Assembly: GCA_003818505.1 (NCBI GenBank)
Contig: RPRI01000024.1
Location: 1-64,000, forward strand
Direction of reading: 5' to 3'
Origin: Desulfobacteraceae bacterium
GTDB taxonomy: Bacteria > Desulfobacterota > Desulfobacteria > Desulfobacterales > RPRI01
Length of the DNA stretch: 64,000 nucleotides
Below, in pieces: positions 38,053-48,643 of this stretch; position 1 is the first letter of the stretch; every line of letters starts with the position of its first letter. The notes below the pieces were generated by a model. The model did no database searches and had not been told where the DNA came from. It saw only the letters and a program-made list of their open reading frames with translations. A program made the position numbers and the translations under genes.

Positions 38053-40374
38053 ATGATTAGTAAGGAACTGAGTGCAACACTCGGCCTTGCCGTGAAGGAG
38101 GCAAAAAGAAGGCGCCATGAATATGTCGGGACCGAGCATCTCCTTTTTGCTATTCTGCACGACACCGCAGGCGTTGAGATAATCGAAAACTGCGGCGGAG
38201 ATGTTAAGAACCTTTTTAATTCTCTCGAAAACTTCTTCAAGATGAGAGTCGAGACAGCTCCGGACGGCGTCAAGTATGTTATACAGCAGACAACCGGCTT
38301 CCAGAGGGTAATACAGAGAGCTTTTAACCATGCCCGTTCCGCGGAAAAGCAGGAGGTAGAAGTCGGGGATATACTTGCATCCATATTCGAAGAAAAGGAT
38401 TCCTACGCGGAGTATTTCCTCACCCTTGAAGGAGTTACCCGTCTCGATGTTCTGAATTACATATCCCATGATATTCAGAAAACCGGTCAGCAGGAAGAAC
38501 AGGGCGGTTTAGCCAAAACTGAAAAGACAGACAAGAAGAAGAAATCCGAATTCCTGGAATCATTTACAACGGATCTTGTTAAAATGGCTGCGGAGGGGAA
38601 ACTAGATCCTCTCATCGGCCGTGATCTGGAGATAGAAAGAACTCTCCAGGTGCTTTGCAGAAGAAGAAAAAACAACCCCGTATTTGTCGGCGATCCGGGG
38701 GTAGGGAAAACCGCCCTTGCCGAGGGACTCGCTCAGAAAATATTCAAAGGGGATGTTCCTGACGCTCTCAAAGATGTCCGTATTTATTCTCTTGACCTTG
38801 GGTCTCTCCTTGCCGGCACGAAATTCAGGGGCGATTTTGAGCAGAGGATGAAAGGTGTTATTTCGGAGCTTCAGGGGAAAAAAGACTCCATCCTCTTCAT
38901 CGATGAAATACATACAATAGTCGGGGCCGGCGCGACCAGCAGCGGCTCAATGGATGCATCAAATATTTTAAAGCCCGCTCTTGCAACAGGAGAGCTGCGC
39001 TGCATAGGGTCAACGACCTACGAGGAATATAAAAACTATTTTACAAAAGACAGGGCATTGTCACGACGCTTCGAAAAGATAGAAGTTCCGGAGCCGACGA
39101 TCCCGGAAACCATCCGTATATTGAAAGGTCTCAAATTAAATTATGAGGAGCATCACGGCATTGAATATGCCGATACGGCCTTAAAGGCGGCGGCCGAACT
39201 TTCGGCAAAGCATATAAACGACAGATATCTTCCTGATAAGGCTATCGATGTTATAGACGAAGCCGGTGCCTTTGTTAAATTTTCAGGCTCAACGCACAGG
39301 AAAAAGATTCATCCTGCCGACATCGAAAAGATAGTGGCGAAAATGGCAAGGATACCCGAAAACAGCGTGTCGGCTTCAGACAGGTCGAAGCTTGAGAATC
39401 TCGGGGAGAGGCTTAAAGGGGTTGTCTTCGGCCAGGACGAAGCTATAAAATCGCTCGTGACATCGATCAAGCGTTCAAGGGCGGGGCTCGGGATTCCGTG
39501 CCGTCCTATCGGGTCGTTTCTATTTACGGGACCTACCGGCGTCGGGAAGACGGAGGTGGCAAAACAGATCGCAGCAATCATGGGGATAGAGTTCATGAGG
39601 TTTGACATGAGCGAATATATGGAAAAGCATGCCGTTGCCCGCCTTATAGGTGCGCCCCCAGGCTATATAGGTTTTGACCAGGCCGGTCTTCTGACGGACG
39701 GCGTGCGTAAACACCCTCACTGCGTCCTGCTCTTTGACGAAATAGAAAAAGCCCATCAGGACCTTTTCAATATTCTTCTCCAGGTTCTTGACCATGCTAC
39801 TCTTACAGACAACAACGGGAAGAAGGCCGATTTCAGGAATGTGATAATAATCATGACATCTAATGCCGGGGCGCGTGAAATGAGCGCCCAGACAATAGGT
39901 TTCGGAGAGGTCAGGTATGACCCGGAAAGCAAGGGGAAAAAAGCGGTGGAGAACATTTTCAGCCCCGAATTCAGAAACCGGCTTGATGATATGATCAATT
40001 TTAAACCTCTTACCCCGGTAATAATGGAACTAGTGGTCGATAAGTTCATGGCCGAGCTTAAAGAGCAGCTTGCGGCAAAAAAAGTTTCCCTCTCATACTC
40101 CGGAGAATTAAGAACCTGGCTTGCAAATAAAGGATATGATCCGAGATACGGAGCAAGGCCTCTTTCGAGGGTTCTTCAGACTGAAATCAAGGATATTCTT
40201 TCGGATGAGATCCTGTTCGGCAGGCTTCAGAAAGGCGGCAGCGTCAGTCTCGATCTTTTCGATGGCAAGCCTTCTTTCGCTTTTTTCCATGCATCTTATC
40301 TGCCTGCCGGCAAGCATGCAAAAGCAGCCTGCGGTCCGATTTTGGAGGAGAAGCCGGAAACTGTCGGCGCTTAA
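38053..40374 (+). CDS. clpA: ATP-dependent Clp protease ATP-binding subunit ClpA
   Basis: Clp N-domain plus two AAA modules ([30 protein letters not shown]). Confidence 0.96.
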   Translation: MISKELSATLGLAVKEAKRRRHEYVGTEHLLFAILHDTAGVEIIENCGGDVKNLFNSLENFFKMRVETAPDGVKYVIQQTTGFQRVIQRAFNHARSAEKQEVEVGDILASIFEEKDSYAEYFLTLEGVTRLDVLNYISHDIQKTGQQEEQGGLAKTEKTDKKKKSEFLESFTTDLVKMAAEGKLDPLIGRDLEIERTLQVLCRRRKNNPVFVGDPGVGKTALAEGLAQKIFKGDVPDALKDVRIYSLDLGSLLAGTKFRGDFEQRMKGVISELQGKKDSILFIDEIHTIVGAGATSSGSMDASNILKPALATGELRCIGSTTYEEYKNYFTKDRALSRRFEKIEVPEPTIPETIRILKGLKLNYEEHHGIEYADTALKAAAELSAKHINDRYLPDKAIDVIDEAGAFVKFSGSTHRKKIHPADIEKIVAKMARIPENSVSASDRSKLENLGERLKGVVFGQDEAIKSLVTSIKRSRAGLGIPCRPIGSFLFTGPTGVGKTEVAKQIAAIMGIEFMRFDMSEYMEKHAVARLIGAPPGYIGFDQAGLLTDGVRKHPHCVLLFDEIEKAHQDLFNILLQVLDHATLTDNNGKKADFRNVIIIMTSNAGAREMSAQTIGFGEVRYDPESKGKKAVENIFSPEFRNRLDDMINFKPLTPVIMELVVDKFMAELKEQLAAKKVSLSYSGELRTWLANKGYDPRYGARPLSRVLQTEIKDILSDEILFGRLQKGGSVSLDLFDGKPSFAFFHASYLPAGKHAKAACGPILEEKPETVGA

Positions 40375-40428
40375 CCGGAAACAAGAGATAACAGGCAAGA
40401 TATCCACGTCAGGCGGAAAACCTGCAGC

Positions 40429-40549
40429 TTGAACCGAAACGCGAGCGCATTCCCCGACCGCTCTGCGGCGGGGTTAGCGAGCAAATTAAAAACAGATGAT
40501 ATTCCTTACGGTGAAGATTCCCCGACCGCTCTGCGGCGGGGAGCTTCAA
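40429..40549. repeat. Two-hairpin dispersed element, family F copy 2 (121 bp)
   Basis: Near-identical to 24343-24463. Confidence 0.85.
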
Positions 40550-40590
40550 ACTTGTGACTGAAGCATAATGTAAAACTTAACGCTTTTGTT

Positions 40591-40631
40591 ACCGGAAACA
40601 GGAAACCACAAATAAGAAACCAGAAACTATA
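40591..40631. repeat. Short heptamer array upstream of aat
   Basis: ggaaaca|ggaaacc|acaaata|agaaacc|agaaact. Confidence 0.65.
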
Positions 40632-40637
40632 TTGTCA

Positions 40638-41360
40638 ATGCCGGTATATCGTCTCACCGAAGAAATAATTTTCCCTCCTCCCCAACTTGCGGACAAAACC
40701 GGCCTTCTTGCGATCGGAGGAGATCTTTGTGAAGAGAGGCTACTTCTTGCCTACAGTCTCGGAATATTTCCCTGGTATTCGGAAGATGAACCGATCCTCT
40801 GGTGGTCTCCGGACCCCCGTCTTGTTCTTTATCCCGGTAAGATCAGGATTTCAAAGAGCCTTGAAAAAATCATAAAAAAACAGGTATTTGATATAACTTT
40901 TGATTCGGCTTTCGAACAGGTGATTAATCTGTGCAGCAGTGCCGGAGGAAGGGAAGATAAAGGAACCTGGATTCTTCCTGAGATGATAGATGCCTATTGC
41001 GCGCTTCATGAAACTGGTTTTGCCCATTCGGTTGAAGCGTGGAGAGACGGAACTCTTGCGGGCGGTCTTTATGGTGTTTCTCTTGGAAGATGCTTTTTCG
41101 GAGAGTCGATGTTTGCCCTTGAGAGCAATGCCTCAAAGGTCGCCTTTGCCCGCCTTGTAAAATATCTTAAAGAAAACTCTTTTGATCTTGTCGACTGCCA
41201 GGTTTCAACCGGGCATCTGAAGCGCTTCGGAGCGGAAGAGATTCCAAGGAGCCTTTTTTTAAAGCTGTTGAAAAAATCCCTTGAATCACCCACGATGAAA
41301 GGGAAGTGGAGTTATTCCAGTAAAAGGGTTGCCGTTACCGGTTTTTATGCTGATGAATAA
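40638..41360 (+). CDS. aat: Leucyl/phenylalanyl-tRNA--protein transferase
   Basis: MPVYRLTEEIIFPPPQLADKTGLLAIGGDL...YSLGIFPWYSEDEPILWWSPDPRLVL. Confidence 0.95.
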   Translation: MPVYRLTEEIIFPPPQLADKTGLLAIGGDLCEERLLLAYSLGIFPWYSEDEPILWWSPDPRLVLYPGKIRISKSLEKIIKKQVFDITFDSAFEQVINLCSSAGGREDKGTWILPEMIDAYCALHETGFAHSVEAWRDGTLAGGLYGVSLGRCFFGESMFALESNASKVAFARLVKYLKENSFDLVDCQVSTGHLKRFGAEEIPRSLFLKLLKKSLESPTMKGKWSYSSKRVAVTGFYADE

Positions 41361-42693
41361 TGCCATACTGCTTAATTTTATTGTACAACGTAGCTATTGA
41401 AATGCCCAGTTCCCGTGCAGCCATATGTTTTCCCTTTACTGAATTTTCGTAACGGTTCAGAGCCTTGCTGATGAGTTCACGTTCAGAAGTCTTTACAAGG
41501 TCGGACAATTCAGATGCTTTTCCATGCCGGTCCTTGATTATGGGAAGATGTTCAGCCTCTATCTGACCATTATCACAACTATTGGCGGCAAATTCTATGA
41601 TGTTGAACAATTCCCTGACATTACCCGGGAATTTGTACTTTGACAAAATTTCTATTGCTGCTGGAGCAATAGTCAGCGTCCGGTGAAATATCCGGCTGAA
41701 CTTCTTTAGATAGTGATTGATAAGGCAGGGGATGTCCTCGGGGTGGCTGCGCAATGGCGGTATTTCGAAGTGTACCACATTAAGCCGGTAAAAAAGGTCG
41801 CTGCGGAATTTCATGCCGGCAATAAGCTGATTGATATCCTTATTCGTAGCCGATATGATTCTTACATCGACTTTGATCGGTTTTGTTCCCCCTACTTTTA
41901 TAAACTCATGACTTTCAAGTACCCGCAGGATTTTTGATTGCATATCCAGTTCCATATCGCCTATTTCGTCGAGAAAGAGCGTGCCGTTATTTGCAATCTC
42001 GAAAAGCCCTATTTTGCCTCCCTTTTGGGCTCCCGTAAATGCGCCCTCTTCATACCCGAACAGTTCGCTTAAAAACAGCTGGGACGAAAAAGCGGCGCAA
42101 TTTACAGCAACAAATGACCCTTCCTTTCTTGTGCTGGCATTATGTATGGCGTGTGAGAACAATTCTTTTCCCGTTCCGCTTTCACCGGTAATCATGACAG
42201 ATGCATCGCTGAAACTTATGCGCTCTATCTGTTTTTTTATTTTTTCAATGGGGATGCTTATGCCGATAACGTCATCAAGAGAATGTGATGCCTTGTGAAA
42301 TTCTTTAATTTTTGAGGAATAGCTCGTGATCCTGTTGCTTAAACTGACAATTTCTGTAATGTCGTGCAGCACAGATATCCCGCCGATGATTACGGAATTG
42401 ATAATGATAGGATGAACATCTGCGATATATTCGATATTATCCACTTTTCGCCTGATACCCCGCAATGGGCGGCCTGTTTTAAGGGCATCAGGCAATCTTG
42501 CGCCTTTTCGGACGTCGCCTACGTATTTCCCCAAAATATCTTTTTGCTTTACACCGGTAAGACGGGAGTATTCATGGTTGACAAAAAGGACGATGCCGTT
42601 ACGGTCGCTGATCAGAATCGCATCTTTGACGGAATTGAAAATAAGATTAAACAAGGGATCTTTGCTTATCTCAATGAGATTGGATTCCATCAA
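41335..42693 (-). CDS. Sigma-54-dependent PAS/AAA/Fis-type transcriptional regulator
   Basis: PAS domain; GESGTGKELFSHAIH, GAFTGA motif; C-terminal HTH (AARELGISIATLYNKIKQYGI). Confidence 0.93.
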   Translation of the reverse strand: MMESNLIEISKDPLFNLIFNSVKDAILISDRNGIVLFVNHEYSRLTGVKQKDILGKYVGDVRKGARLPDALKTGRPLRGIRRKVDNIEYIADVHPIIINSVIIGGISVLHDITEIVSLSNRITSYSSKIKEFHKASHSLDDVIGISIPIEKIKKQIERISFSDASVMITGESGTGKELFSHAIHNASTRKEGSFVAVNCAAFSSQLFLSELFGYEEGAFTGAQKGGKIGLFEIANNGTLFLDEIGDMELDMQSKILRVLESHEFIKVGGTKPIKVDVRIISATNKDINQLIAGMKFRSDLFYRLNVVHFEIPPLRSHPEDIPCLINHYLKKFSRIFHRTLTIAPAAIEILSKYKFPGNVRELFNIIEFAANSCDNGQIEAEHLPIIKDRHGKASELSDLVKTSERELISKALNRYENSVKGKHMAARELGISIATLYNKIKQYGIIHQHKNR

Positions 42694-42942
42694 TTTATCT
42701 GATGTTATGGCAACAACGTTTTCGCTCAGGACAGGAACCTCCTGGAAACGGCTTCTTCTTATAATAAACCAGTGTAATTTACATAATTATAGAAAGTTTA
42801 TAGAAATTTCTACGCATACTGTCAATTAATTTATTTTCCGTGACATCTTCATGGATTTTCCATTTCAGAAGGGAGGCGCGATCCCGCTTCCATTCTCATT
42901 CCTGTAAACACTGATGTTTGCTTTAATAACTCTTGTTATAAG

Positions 42943-42958
42943 TGGCACACATGTTGCT
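42943..42958 (+). promoter_or_regulatory. Sigma-54 -24/-12 promoter
   Basis: TGGCACACATGTTGCT matches TGGCAC-N5-TTGCW, between the divergent regulator and the catabolic cluster. Confidence 0.85.
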
Positions 42959-43081
42959 TAAAATTATTTGTTTATCAGATTAAGATAATCAAAATTATGC
43001 TGCTTCTCAAGCAGCGGTCGTCGCCCTCCGGGCGGTTTGTCAAACCAGTAACTTTCGAGACTGTTAAGATAATAAGGATGC

Positions 43082-44296
43082 ATGTCGATGAAAAGTAACG
43101 ATAGCGCAAAAGGCGCCTTGATGAATCTTCGCGTACTCGACCTTACCCGTGTTCTTGCCGGTCCTTACTGTTCGTTGATTCTTGGGGACCTTGGCGCTGA
43201 TATCATCAAGATAGAAACCCCGGGCTTGGGCGATGACAGCCGTTCGTACCCTCCTTTTATCGGCGCTGAAAGCGCCTACTTCATGAATCTTAACAGAAAC
43301 AAGCGCAGCATTACTCTTGATCTCAAAACGCCGGAAGGCAAGGGCGTGTTTCTGGACCTTGTAAAATGCTCCGATGTTGTCATAGAAAATTTCAGGCCTG
43401 GAACAATGGGGAAAATGGGTCTGGGTTATGAGGATCTGTCAAAGGAAAATCCCTTGATCGTTTATTCCTCCATCTCGGGTTTCGGGCAGTACGGGCCGTA
43501 TCGCGATCTGCCCGGATACGACATTATCGGTCAGGCCATGGGAGGCATTATGAGTGTTACAGGATGGCCAGACAGTCCGCCGACGCGAACAGGAACGGCC
43601 ATAGCCGATATTCTTGCCGGACTCAGCTCCTGCATAGGCATACTGAGCGCCCTCATGGCCCGCAAAAATATCTCCCGCGGACAGCATGTGGACGTCTCTC
43701 TTGTGGATTCCGTTGTATCGGCAATGGAGACTATTATACAGATATATCTTGTTGAACAGAGAGAGCCGCAGAGGGTCGGGAACCGGTACGAGTTCATATA
43801 TCCCTATGATTCATTTCAAGCGAAAAACGGCTGGGTAGTCATAGGCATAGGCAACGATAAACTTTGGAAGGAATTCTGCAGCGCCGTCGGTATGGAGTAT
43901 CTGCTTGAAAATGAAGATTATAAAACGAATATCAGCCGTGTCAGGAATTACGCACGCGTAAAGCAAATTGTCGAAGAGTGGACCCTTAACCAAAGTGTAA
44001 AGGATATTGTCGACTTCCTGTTGAAACATAAGATCCCATGCGCGCCCATTTACGGAGTGAAAGATATCGTGGAAGACGAACATATTGCAAAGGCGAGGGG
44101 GATGATTGTTGATGTCGATCATCCGAAGGCAGGATCGATGAAAGTAATCGGTTTACCGATAAAGCTTTCCCATACGCCTGCCAAAATCCAGACTCCTGCT
44201 CCTCTTCTGGGCCAGCATACCGACGAAATTTTGCGGGAGGTATTGTTATACCCGGAAGAAAGAATACAGCGCCTGCGGCGGAATAATATCTTTTAA
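43082..44296 (+). CDS. CaiB/BaiF family (class III) CoA-transferase
   Basis: LRVLDLTRVLAGPYCSLILGDLGADIIKIETPGLGDDSR...YDIIGQAMGGIMSVTG. Confidence 0.93.
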   Translation: MSMKSNDSAKGALMNLRVLDLTRVLAGPYCSLILGDLGADIIKIETPGLGDDSRSYPPFIGAESAYFMNLNRNKRSITLDLKTPEGKGVFLDLVKCSDVVIENFRPGTMGKMGLGYEDLSKENPLIVYSSISGFGQYGPYRDLPGYDIIGQAMGGIMSVTGWPDSPPTRTGTAIADILAGLSSCIGILSALMARKNISRGQHVDVSLVDSVVSAMETIIQIYLVEQREPQRVGNRYEFIYPYDSFQAKNGWVVIGIGNDKLWKEFCSAVGMEYLLENEDYKTNISRVRNYARVKQIVEEWTLNQSVKDIVDFLLKHKIPCAPIYGVKDIVEDEHIAKARGMIVDVDHPKAGSMKVIGLPIKLSHTPAKIQTPAPLLGQHTDEILREVLLYPEERIQRLRRNNIF

Positions 44297-44442
44297 TATG
44301 TAGATAAGTTTACTCCTGTATTTATTTCAGGAAGCAAAAGATAAAATAATCATGGTGTTTGTGTCCGGACCGGATTTTTACGACCATTGCATGACAAACT
44401 GTTCCGAATTTATTTAAAAAACGAGAAAGGAGGATTTGTACC

Positions 44443-45426
44443 ATGAGGTTAAATCGTAATTTTGCAGTGATTACCATGCTGGCGTTCGCACTGATCAGCG
44501 CACCTGCTGTCGGGCAAACGGCAGAAACCAGGATATCCATCGGGGGAAACGGCGTCGGGGGTGTTTATTATCTTTATTCGGGCGCTCTGGCCAACATTAT
44601 AAGCTCAAAAGTTCCAAATGTTCAGCCGACAGTTGAAGTATGTCCCGGGTCATCGGTAGAACATATATTAAGAATGCAGATAAACGATCTTCAAATCGGT
44701 CCGGCTATGAACGACGTGGTGTATCAATCCACAAAGGGGATCAGCCGTTTTAATAAGGTGCAGGATAAAATAAGAACACTTTTTATGATGTACCCGGCAG
44801 AACTCCAGGGTGTTGCCCTGGAAAAAGATGCTCTGACAACTCCGAAATCTCTGGTAGGTAAAAGAGTTTCTATCGGAAATCCGGGAACCGGAACAAGTGT
44901 AATGACCGCAGCTGTTCTTGAAGCTCTTGGCATAAGCTTAAAGAGCATGAAACTGCAGAATCTGAACTGGAATGAGGGCGCAGAAGCGATAAGAAATGAC
45001 TCGCTTGATGTCCAGTTTGGAGCAATTGCAGCGCCTGCGCCCTTTATCATGGATTTGTCGGCAACACATAAAGTTGCCCTGATAAACTTCAGCGATGAAG
45101 AATTGGCGAAGATAAATGCAAAATACGATTATTACGCTCCTTTGACCATCAAGGCGGGAACATATCCGAATATCAAGATTGATGTAAAAACACCCGGTAT
45201 TTGGAATTCCATGCTGGCTACTGCTGATTTGTCTGACGAACTGGCTTATCAAATCACAAAAGCGGTTTATGAAAATATTCCTGCACTACAGAAAGTGTAT
45301 AAAGGCGCCGGTTGGGCTACTCCGGAAAACACAATGAAATTTGCTATAGCTCCCCTGCACCCTGGGGCGGTTAAATACTATAAGGAAAAAAAGGTGGCCA
45401 TTCCTGAAAAATTAATGCCGAAATGA
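44443..45426 (+). CDS. TAXI-family TRAP transporter solute-binding protein
   Basis: RISIGGNGVGGVYYLYSGALANIISSK...KRVSIGNPGTGTSVMTAAVLEALGI. Confidence 0.9.
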   Translation: MRLNRNFAVITMLAFALISAPAVGQTAETRISIGGNGVGGVYYLYSGALANIISSKVPNVQPTVEVCPGSSVEHILRMQINDLQIGPAMNDVVYQSTKGISRFNKVQDKIRTLFMMYPAELQGVALEKDALTTPKSLVGKRVSIGNPGTGTSVMTAAVLEALGISLKSMKLQNLNWNEGAEAIRNDSLDVQFGAIAAPAPFIMDLSATHKVALINFSDEELAKINAKYDYYAPLTIKAGTYPNIKIDVKTPGIWNSMLATADLSDELAYQITKAVYENIPALQKVYKGAGWATPENTMKFAIAPLHPGAVKYYKEKKVAIPEKLMPK

Positions 45427-45644
45427 ACTGCTGAAGAAGAACAGGGACCGGATGAATCCTTCATAATGGCCGGTCCCTGCATCATTATCGGTTCCGGATG
45501 TTTTAACAATGAATGAAAGCTCTTCGGGCTGTTTCGACAGGCAGTGATCGCCTGATAAAAAGCTCCGGCAGGCCGCATGGTATGAATTGACAGGATGACA
45601 TCATAAGTCATGTTTCCGGAAGACCCAGGAAGGAATCTTTTATT

Positions 45645-47519
45645 ATGGATAATCTCAAATATGAAGCCCTTGTTGCTAAACTCGTCATGGCGATCAGTAT
45701 AGCTCTGGTGCTGTTTCACACATTTACCGCTGGAATTGCCATGCCTACCGCATTTCTGCAACGCGGCGTACATCTTACCTTTGTCCTGGTGCTTTCTTTT
45801 TTAATGATACCTTTTCGAAAGCGCCCTGACAAAAAAATATCGCTTATTGACTGGTTTCTTGCCTTCCTGTCGCTCGCTTCAGGTCTGTACATAACGGTTT
45901 TTTATGAAGATATTCTCTACCGCATGGGGATGCTGACCCCGGTGGATATCATTGTAGGCTGGATTATCATATTTCTGGTACTGGAGCAGGCAAGGCGGGC
46001 TGCGGGAAATGTTCTGGTCATCATTGCCGCTCTTGCTGTTATTTATCCTCTTGTAGGCGGCTATATTCCCGGGATATTGGGTAACCGGGGCTACGGGTTC
46101 GGCCGCGTAGCGTCCCAGATGGCAATGTCTCTGGAAGGGATATTCGGCGCCCCGTTGGGAGTGTCGGCGGAGTTTATCGTATTATTCATTTTTCTGTCAT
46201 CGCTTTTAGGTCAGTGCGGCATGGGAGAATATTTGCTCAAGCTTGCGCTTTCGGTTACAGGCAGATTTGTCGGAGGTCCGGCTAAAACGGCTGTTGTGGC
46301 AAGCAGCCTTTTCGGGACAATATCGGGAAGTGCGGTGGCAAATGTTGTCGGAACCGGGACCTTTACGATTCCCATGATGATTAAGCAGGGTTTCCCGAAG
46401 CATTTTGCCGGCGCGGTGGAAGCCACAGCCTCCACCGGGGGGCAGCTCATGCCGCCTATCATGGGGGCTGCCGCCTTTATAATGGCTCAGATACTGGGCG
46501 TTTCGTATGTCACCGTCCTTGGCGCTGCAGTTATTCCGGCACTCCTCTATTATTGGTCCATCTTCATGGGAGTACATTTTCATGCATTGAAATTCAAAAT
46601 GAGTCCCCTGTCTTCTGAAAATATACCGCCCTTTTTTAAAACTCTTAAAGAAGGCCTTCATTTTCTCATACCGTTAATGCTTTTGCTCATTCTGATGGTT
46701 GTCGTTCGTTACACTATAAACAAGGCTATTTTTTACACTATCCTGGCAACCTATGTTGTGACATTTTTCAATCCGGCGACCCGCATTACATGGCATAAGT
46801 TCAAAGGCGCCTGTCTGGATGCGGCAAAAAACGTCATTACCGTGGCAGGCGCGTGTGCGGCGGCAGGATTAGTGGTCGGAAGCATCACGATGACCGGGAT
46901 CGGATTCAAGTTATTTTCAATCATCATGGGCCTTTCCGGTGGCAATCTGATTATTGCCCTTATTTTTATCATGGTGGCTTCGACGATTATGGGAATGGGC
47001 GTTCCTACTACGGCCTCATACATTATTGTCGCGGTGACGGCGGCCCCGGCTCTGACAGATATGGGAGTTGCCCCGCTGGCTGCTCATTTGTTTGTCTTTT
47101 ATTATGCAATCCTTTCCGCAATAACTCCTCCTGTGGCTTTGGCGGCGTTTGCGGCAGGCGGAATAGCCAGCGAGAACCCCACGAAGATCGGCTGGACTGC
47201 CGTAGGACTTACCGTAAGCGCTTATTTAGTTCCCTTCGCATTTGTATACAATCCTGCTTTGCTGGGATCGGCGCCGGTTCTTGCAATAATTAAAGCGATA
47301 ATCACTGCCGTCATCGGAGTAACTGCCATCGCGGCTGCGTGGACGGATTACCTGCTGACTCGGCTCGGAATTATACAGCGTTTGCTGTTTGCCTGCGGCG
47401 GTGCTCTTATCATCATTCCTGGAATGATAACCGATTTGATAGGGCTTGGCTGTTTGCTCACCGCACTTATAGCGAATATACTAGCAAGGAAACGACTCCG
47501 TAAAGAAACCGTAAGCTGA
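45645..47519 (+). CDS. TRAP transporter permease, 4TM/12TM fused
   Basis: GGPAKTAVVASSLFGTISGSAVANVVGTGTFTIPMMIKQGF...STGGQLMPPIMGAAAFIMA. Confidence 0.93.
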   Translation: MDNLKYEALVAKLVMAISIALVLFHTFTAGIAMPTAFLQRGVHLTFVLVLSFLMIPFRKRPDKKISLIDWFLAFLSLASGLYITVFYEDILYRMGMLTPVDIIVGWIIIFLVLEQARRAAGNVLVIIAALAVIYPLVGGYIPGILGNRGYGFGRVASQMAMSLEGIFGAPLGVSAEFIVLFIFLSSLLGQCGMGEYLLKLALSVTGRFVGGPAKTAVVASSLFGTISGSAVANVVGTGTFTIPMMIKQGFPKHFAGAVEATASTGGQLMPPIMGAAAFIMAQILGVSYVTVLGAAVIPALLYYWSIFMGVHFHALKFKMSPLSSENIPPFFKTLKEGLHFLIPLMLLLILMVVVRYTINKAIFYTILATYVVTFFNPATRITWHKFKGACLDAAKNVITVAGACAAAGLVVGSITMTGIGFKLFSIIMGLSGGNLIIALIFIMVASTIMGMGVPTTASYIIVAVTAAPALTDMGVAPLAAHLFVFYYAILSAITPPVALAAFAAGGIASENPTKIGWTAVGLTVSAYLVPFAFVYNPALLGSAPVLAIIKAIITAVIGVTAIAAAWTDYLLTRLGIIQRLLFACGGALIIIPGMITDLIGLGCLLTALIANILARKRLRKETVS

Positions 47520-47679
47520 AAAATATTCTGACAGCGGAGATTTGCTTCGTCCCGGCATAAGGCAATAGAAGAGAACAGTAATATGCATCCCTTATCATAA
47601 GGCAGCAGGGAAGAGCCGTTGTAGTTTACATCAGAAGACTTTATTGTCATATTAAGCATAAGACCGGAGGAATTTAATC

Positions 47680-48573
47680 ATGAAACCGAAGATCGGTTTT
47701 ATCGGGTTGGGGGTCATGGGCAGGGGTATGGCCCTGAACGTACGGAAGAAGGGCTTTCCCCTGTGCGTCTTCGATATCGACAAAAAGGCTGTGCAAAACC
47801 TTGTTGAAGCCGGAGCGACAGCCGCTCCGGATTTACAGGGTGTGGCCGGATATGCCGATTGGATCATCCTTTCTCTTCCGGATACGGAGGTTGTCAGTAC
47901 GGTACTCTGGGGAAAAGCTGGTTTCGGGTCTCTTCTTTCCGGCGACCAGATTGTGATCGATTGCGGAACAACCCATCCTCTGACTACAATGGATTTTCAA
48001 AAGCGCCTCAATGAGTCGGGAATTGGCTTTGTGGATGCGCCCGTATCCGGGATGGAGCAAAGAGCTTTGGATGGAACGTTGATGACAATGGCGGGCGGTT
48101 CCCGCGATATCTTCGACAAGGTCAAACCTGTGCTGGAAAGTTTCAGCAAGAATGTGGAATATATGGGAGGCCCCGGTTGCGGACAGCTGGCAAAGGTCAT
48201 AAACAATGTCTTTTTTAATATCTCATGCGCGGCTGTAAGCGAACTGTTGCCGCTGGCCGTGAAAATGGGTCTTGATGCAGCGAAAATCGTTGAGGTTGCC
48301 GGAAGCGGGACGGGCCAGAGTTTCGCTCTCAATTTCTTCGGACCGCTGATTTTAAAGAGAGACTTTGGACATGGTTATCCGATGAAGAAGGCTTACAAGG
48401 ATATGTCATCCATCATTGAGATCATGAATGCCCATAAAATACCGATACCCGTAACCCAGGCCGCCCTCATGACATACCAGATGGCGCTGAATCAGGGGCT
48501 TGGAGATGAAAGCAAGGCGGCCATGGTGAAAGTATGGGAAAGACTGCTCAATGTTGAGGTAAGAGAATCATGA
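47680..48573 (+). CDS. NAD(P)-dependent beta-hydroxyacid dehydrogenase (3-hydroxyisobutyrate dehydrogenase family)
   Basis: KIGFIGLGVMGRGMALNVRKKGFPLCVFD...DAPVSGMEQRALDGTLMTMAGG. Confidence 0.92.
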   Translation: MKPKIGFIGLGVMGRGMALNVRKKGFPLCVFDIDKKAVQNLVEAGATAAPDLQGVAGYADWIILSLPDTEVVSTVLWGKAGFGSLLSGDQIVIDCGTTHPLTTMDFQKRLNESGIGFVDAPVSGMEQRALDGTLMTMAGGSRDIFDKVKPVLESFSKNVEYMGGPGCGQLAKVINNVFFNISCAAVSELLPLAVKMGLDAAKIVEVAGSGTGQSFALNFFGPLILKRDFGHGYPMKKAYKDMSSIIEIMNAHKIPIPVTQAALMTYQMALNQGLGDESKAAMVKVWERLLNVEVRES

Positions 48574-48643
48574 TAACAATCACAACCGGGATAGCAAGCG
48601 GCACAGGATTCTATTTTCTCCCGCAAGAAGAAAGGTGAAGCTG

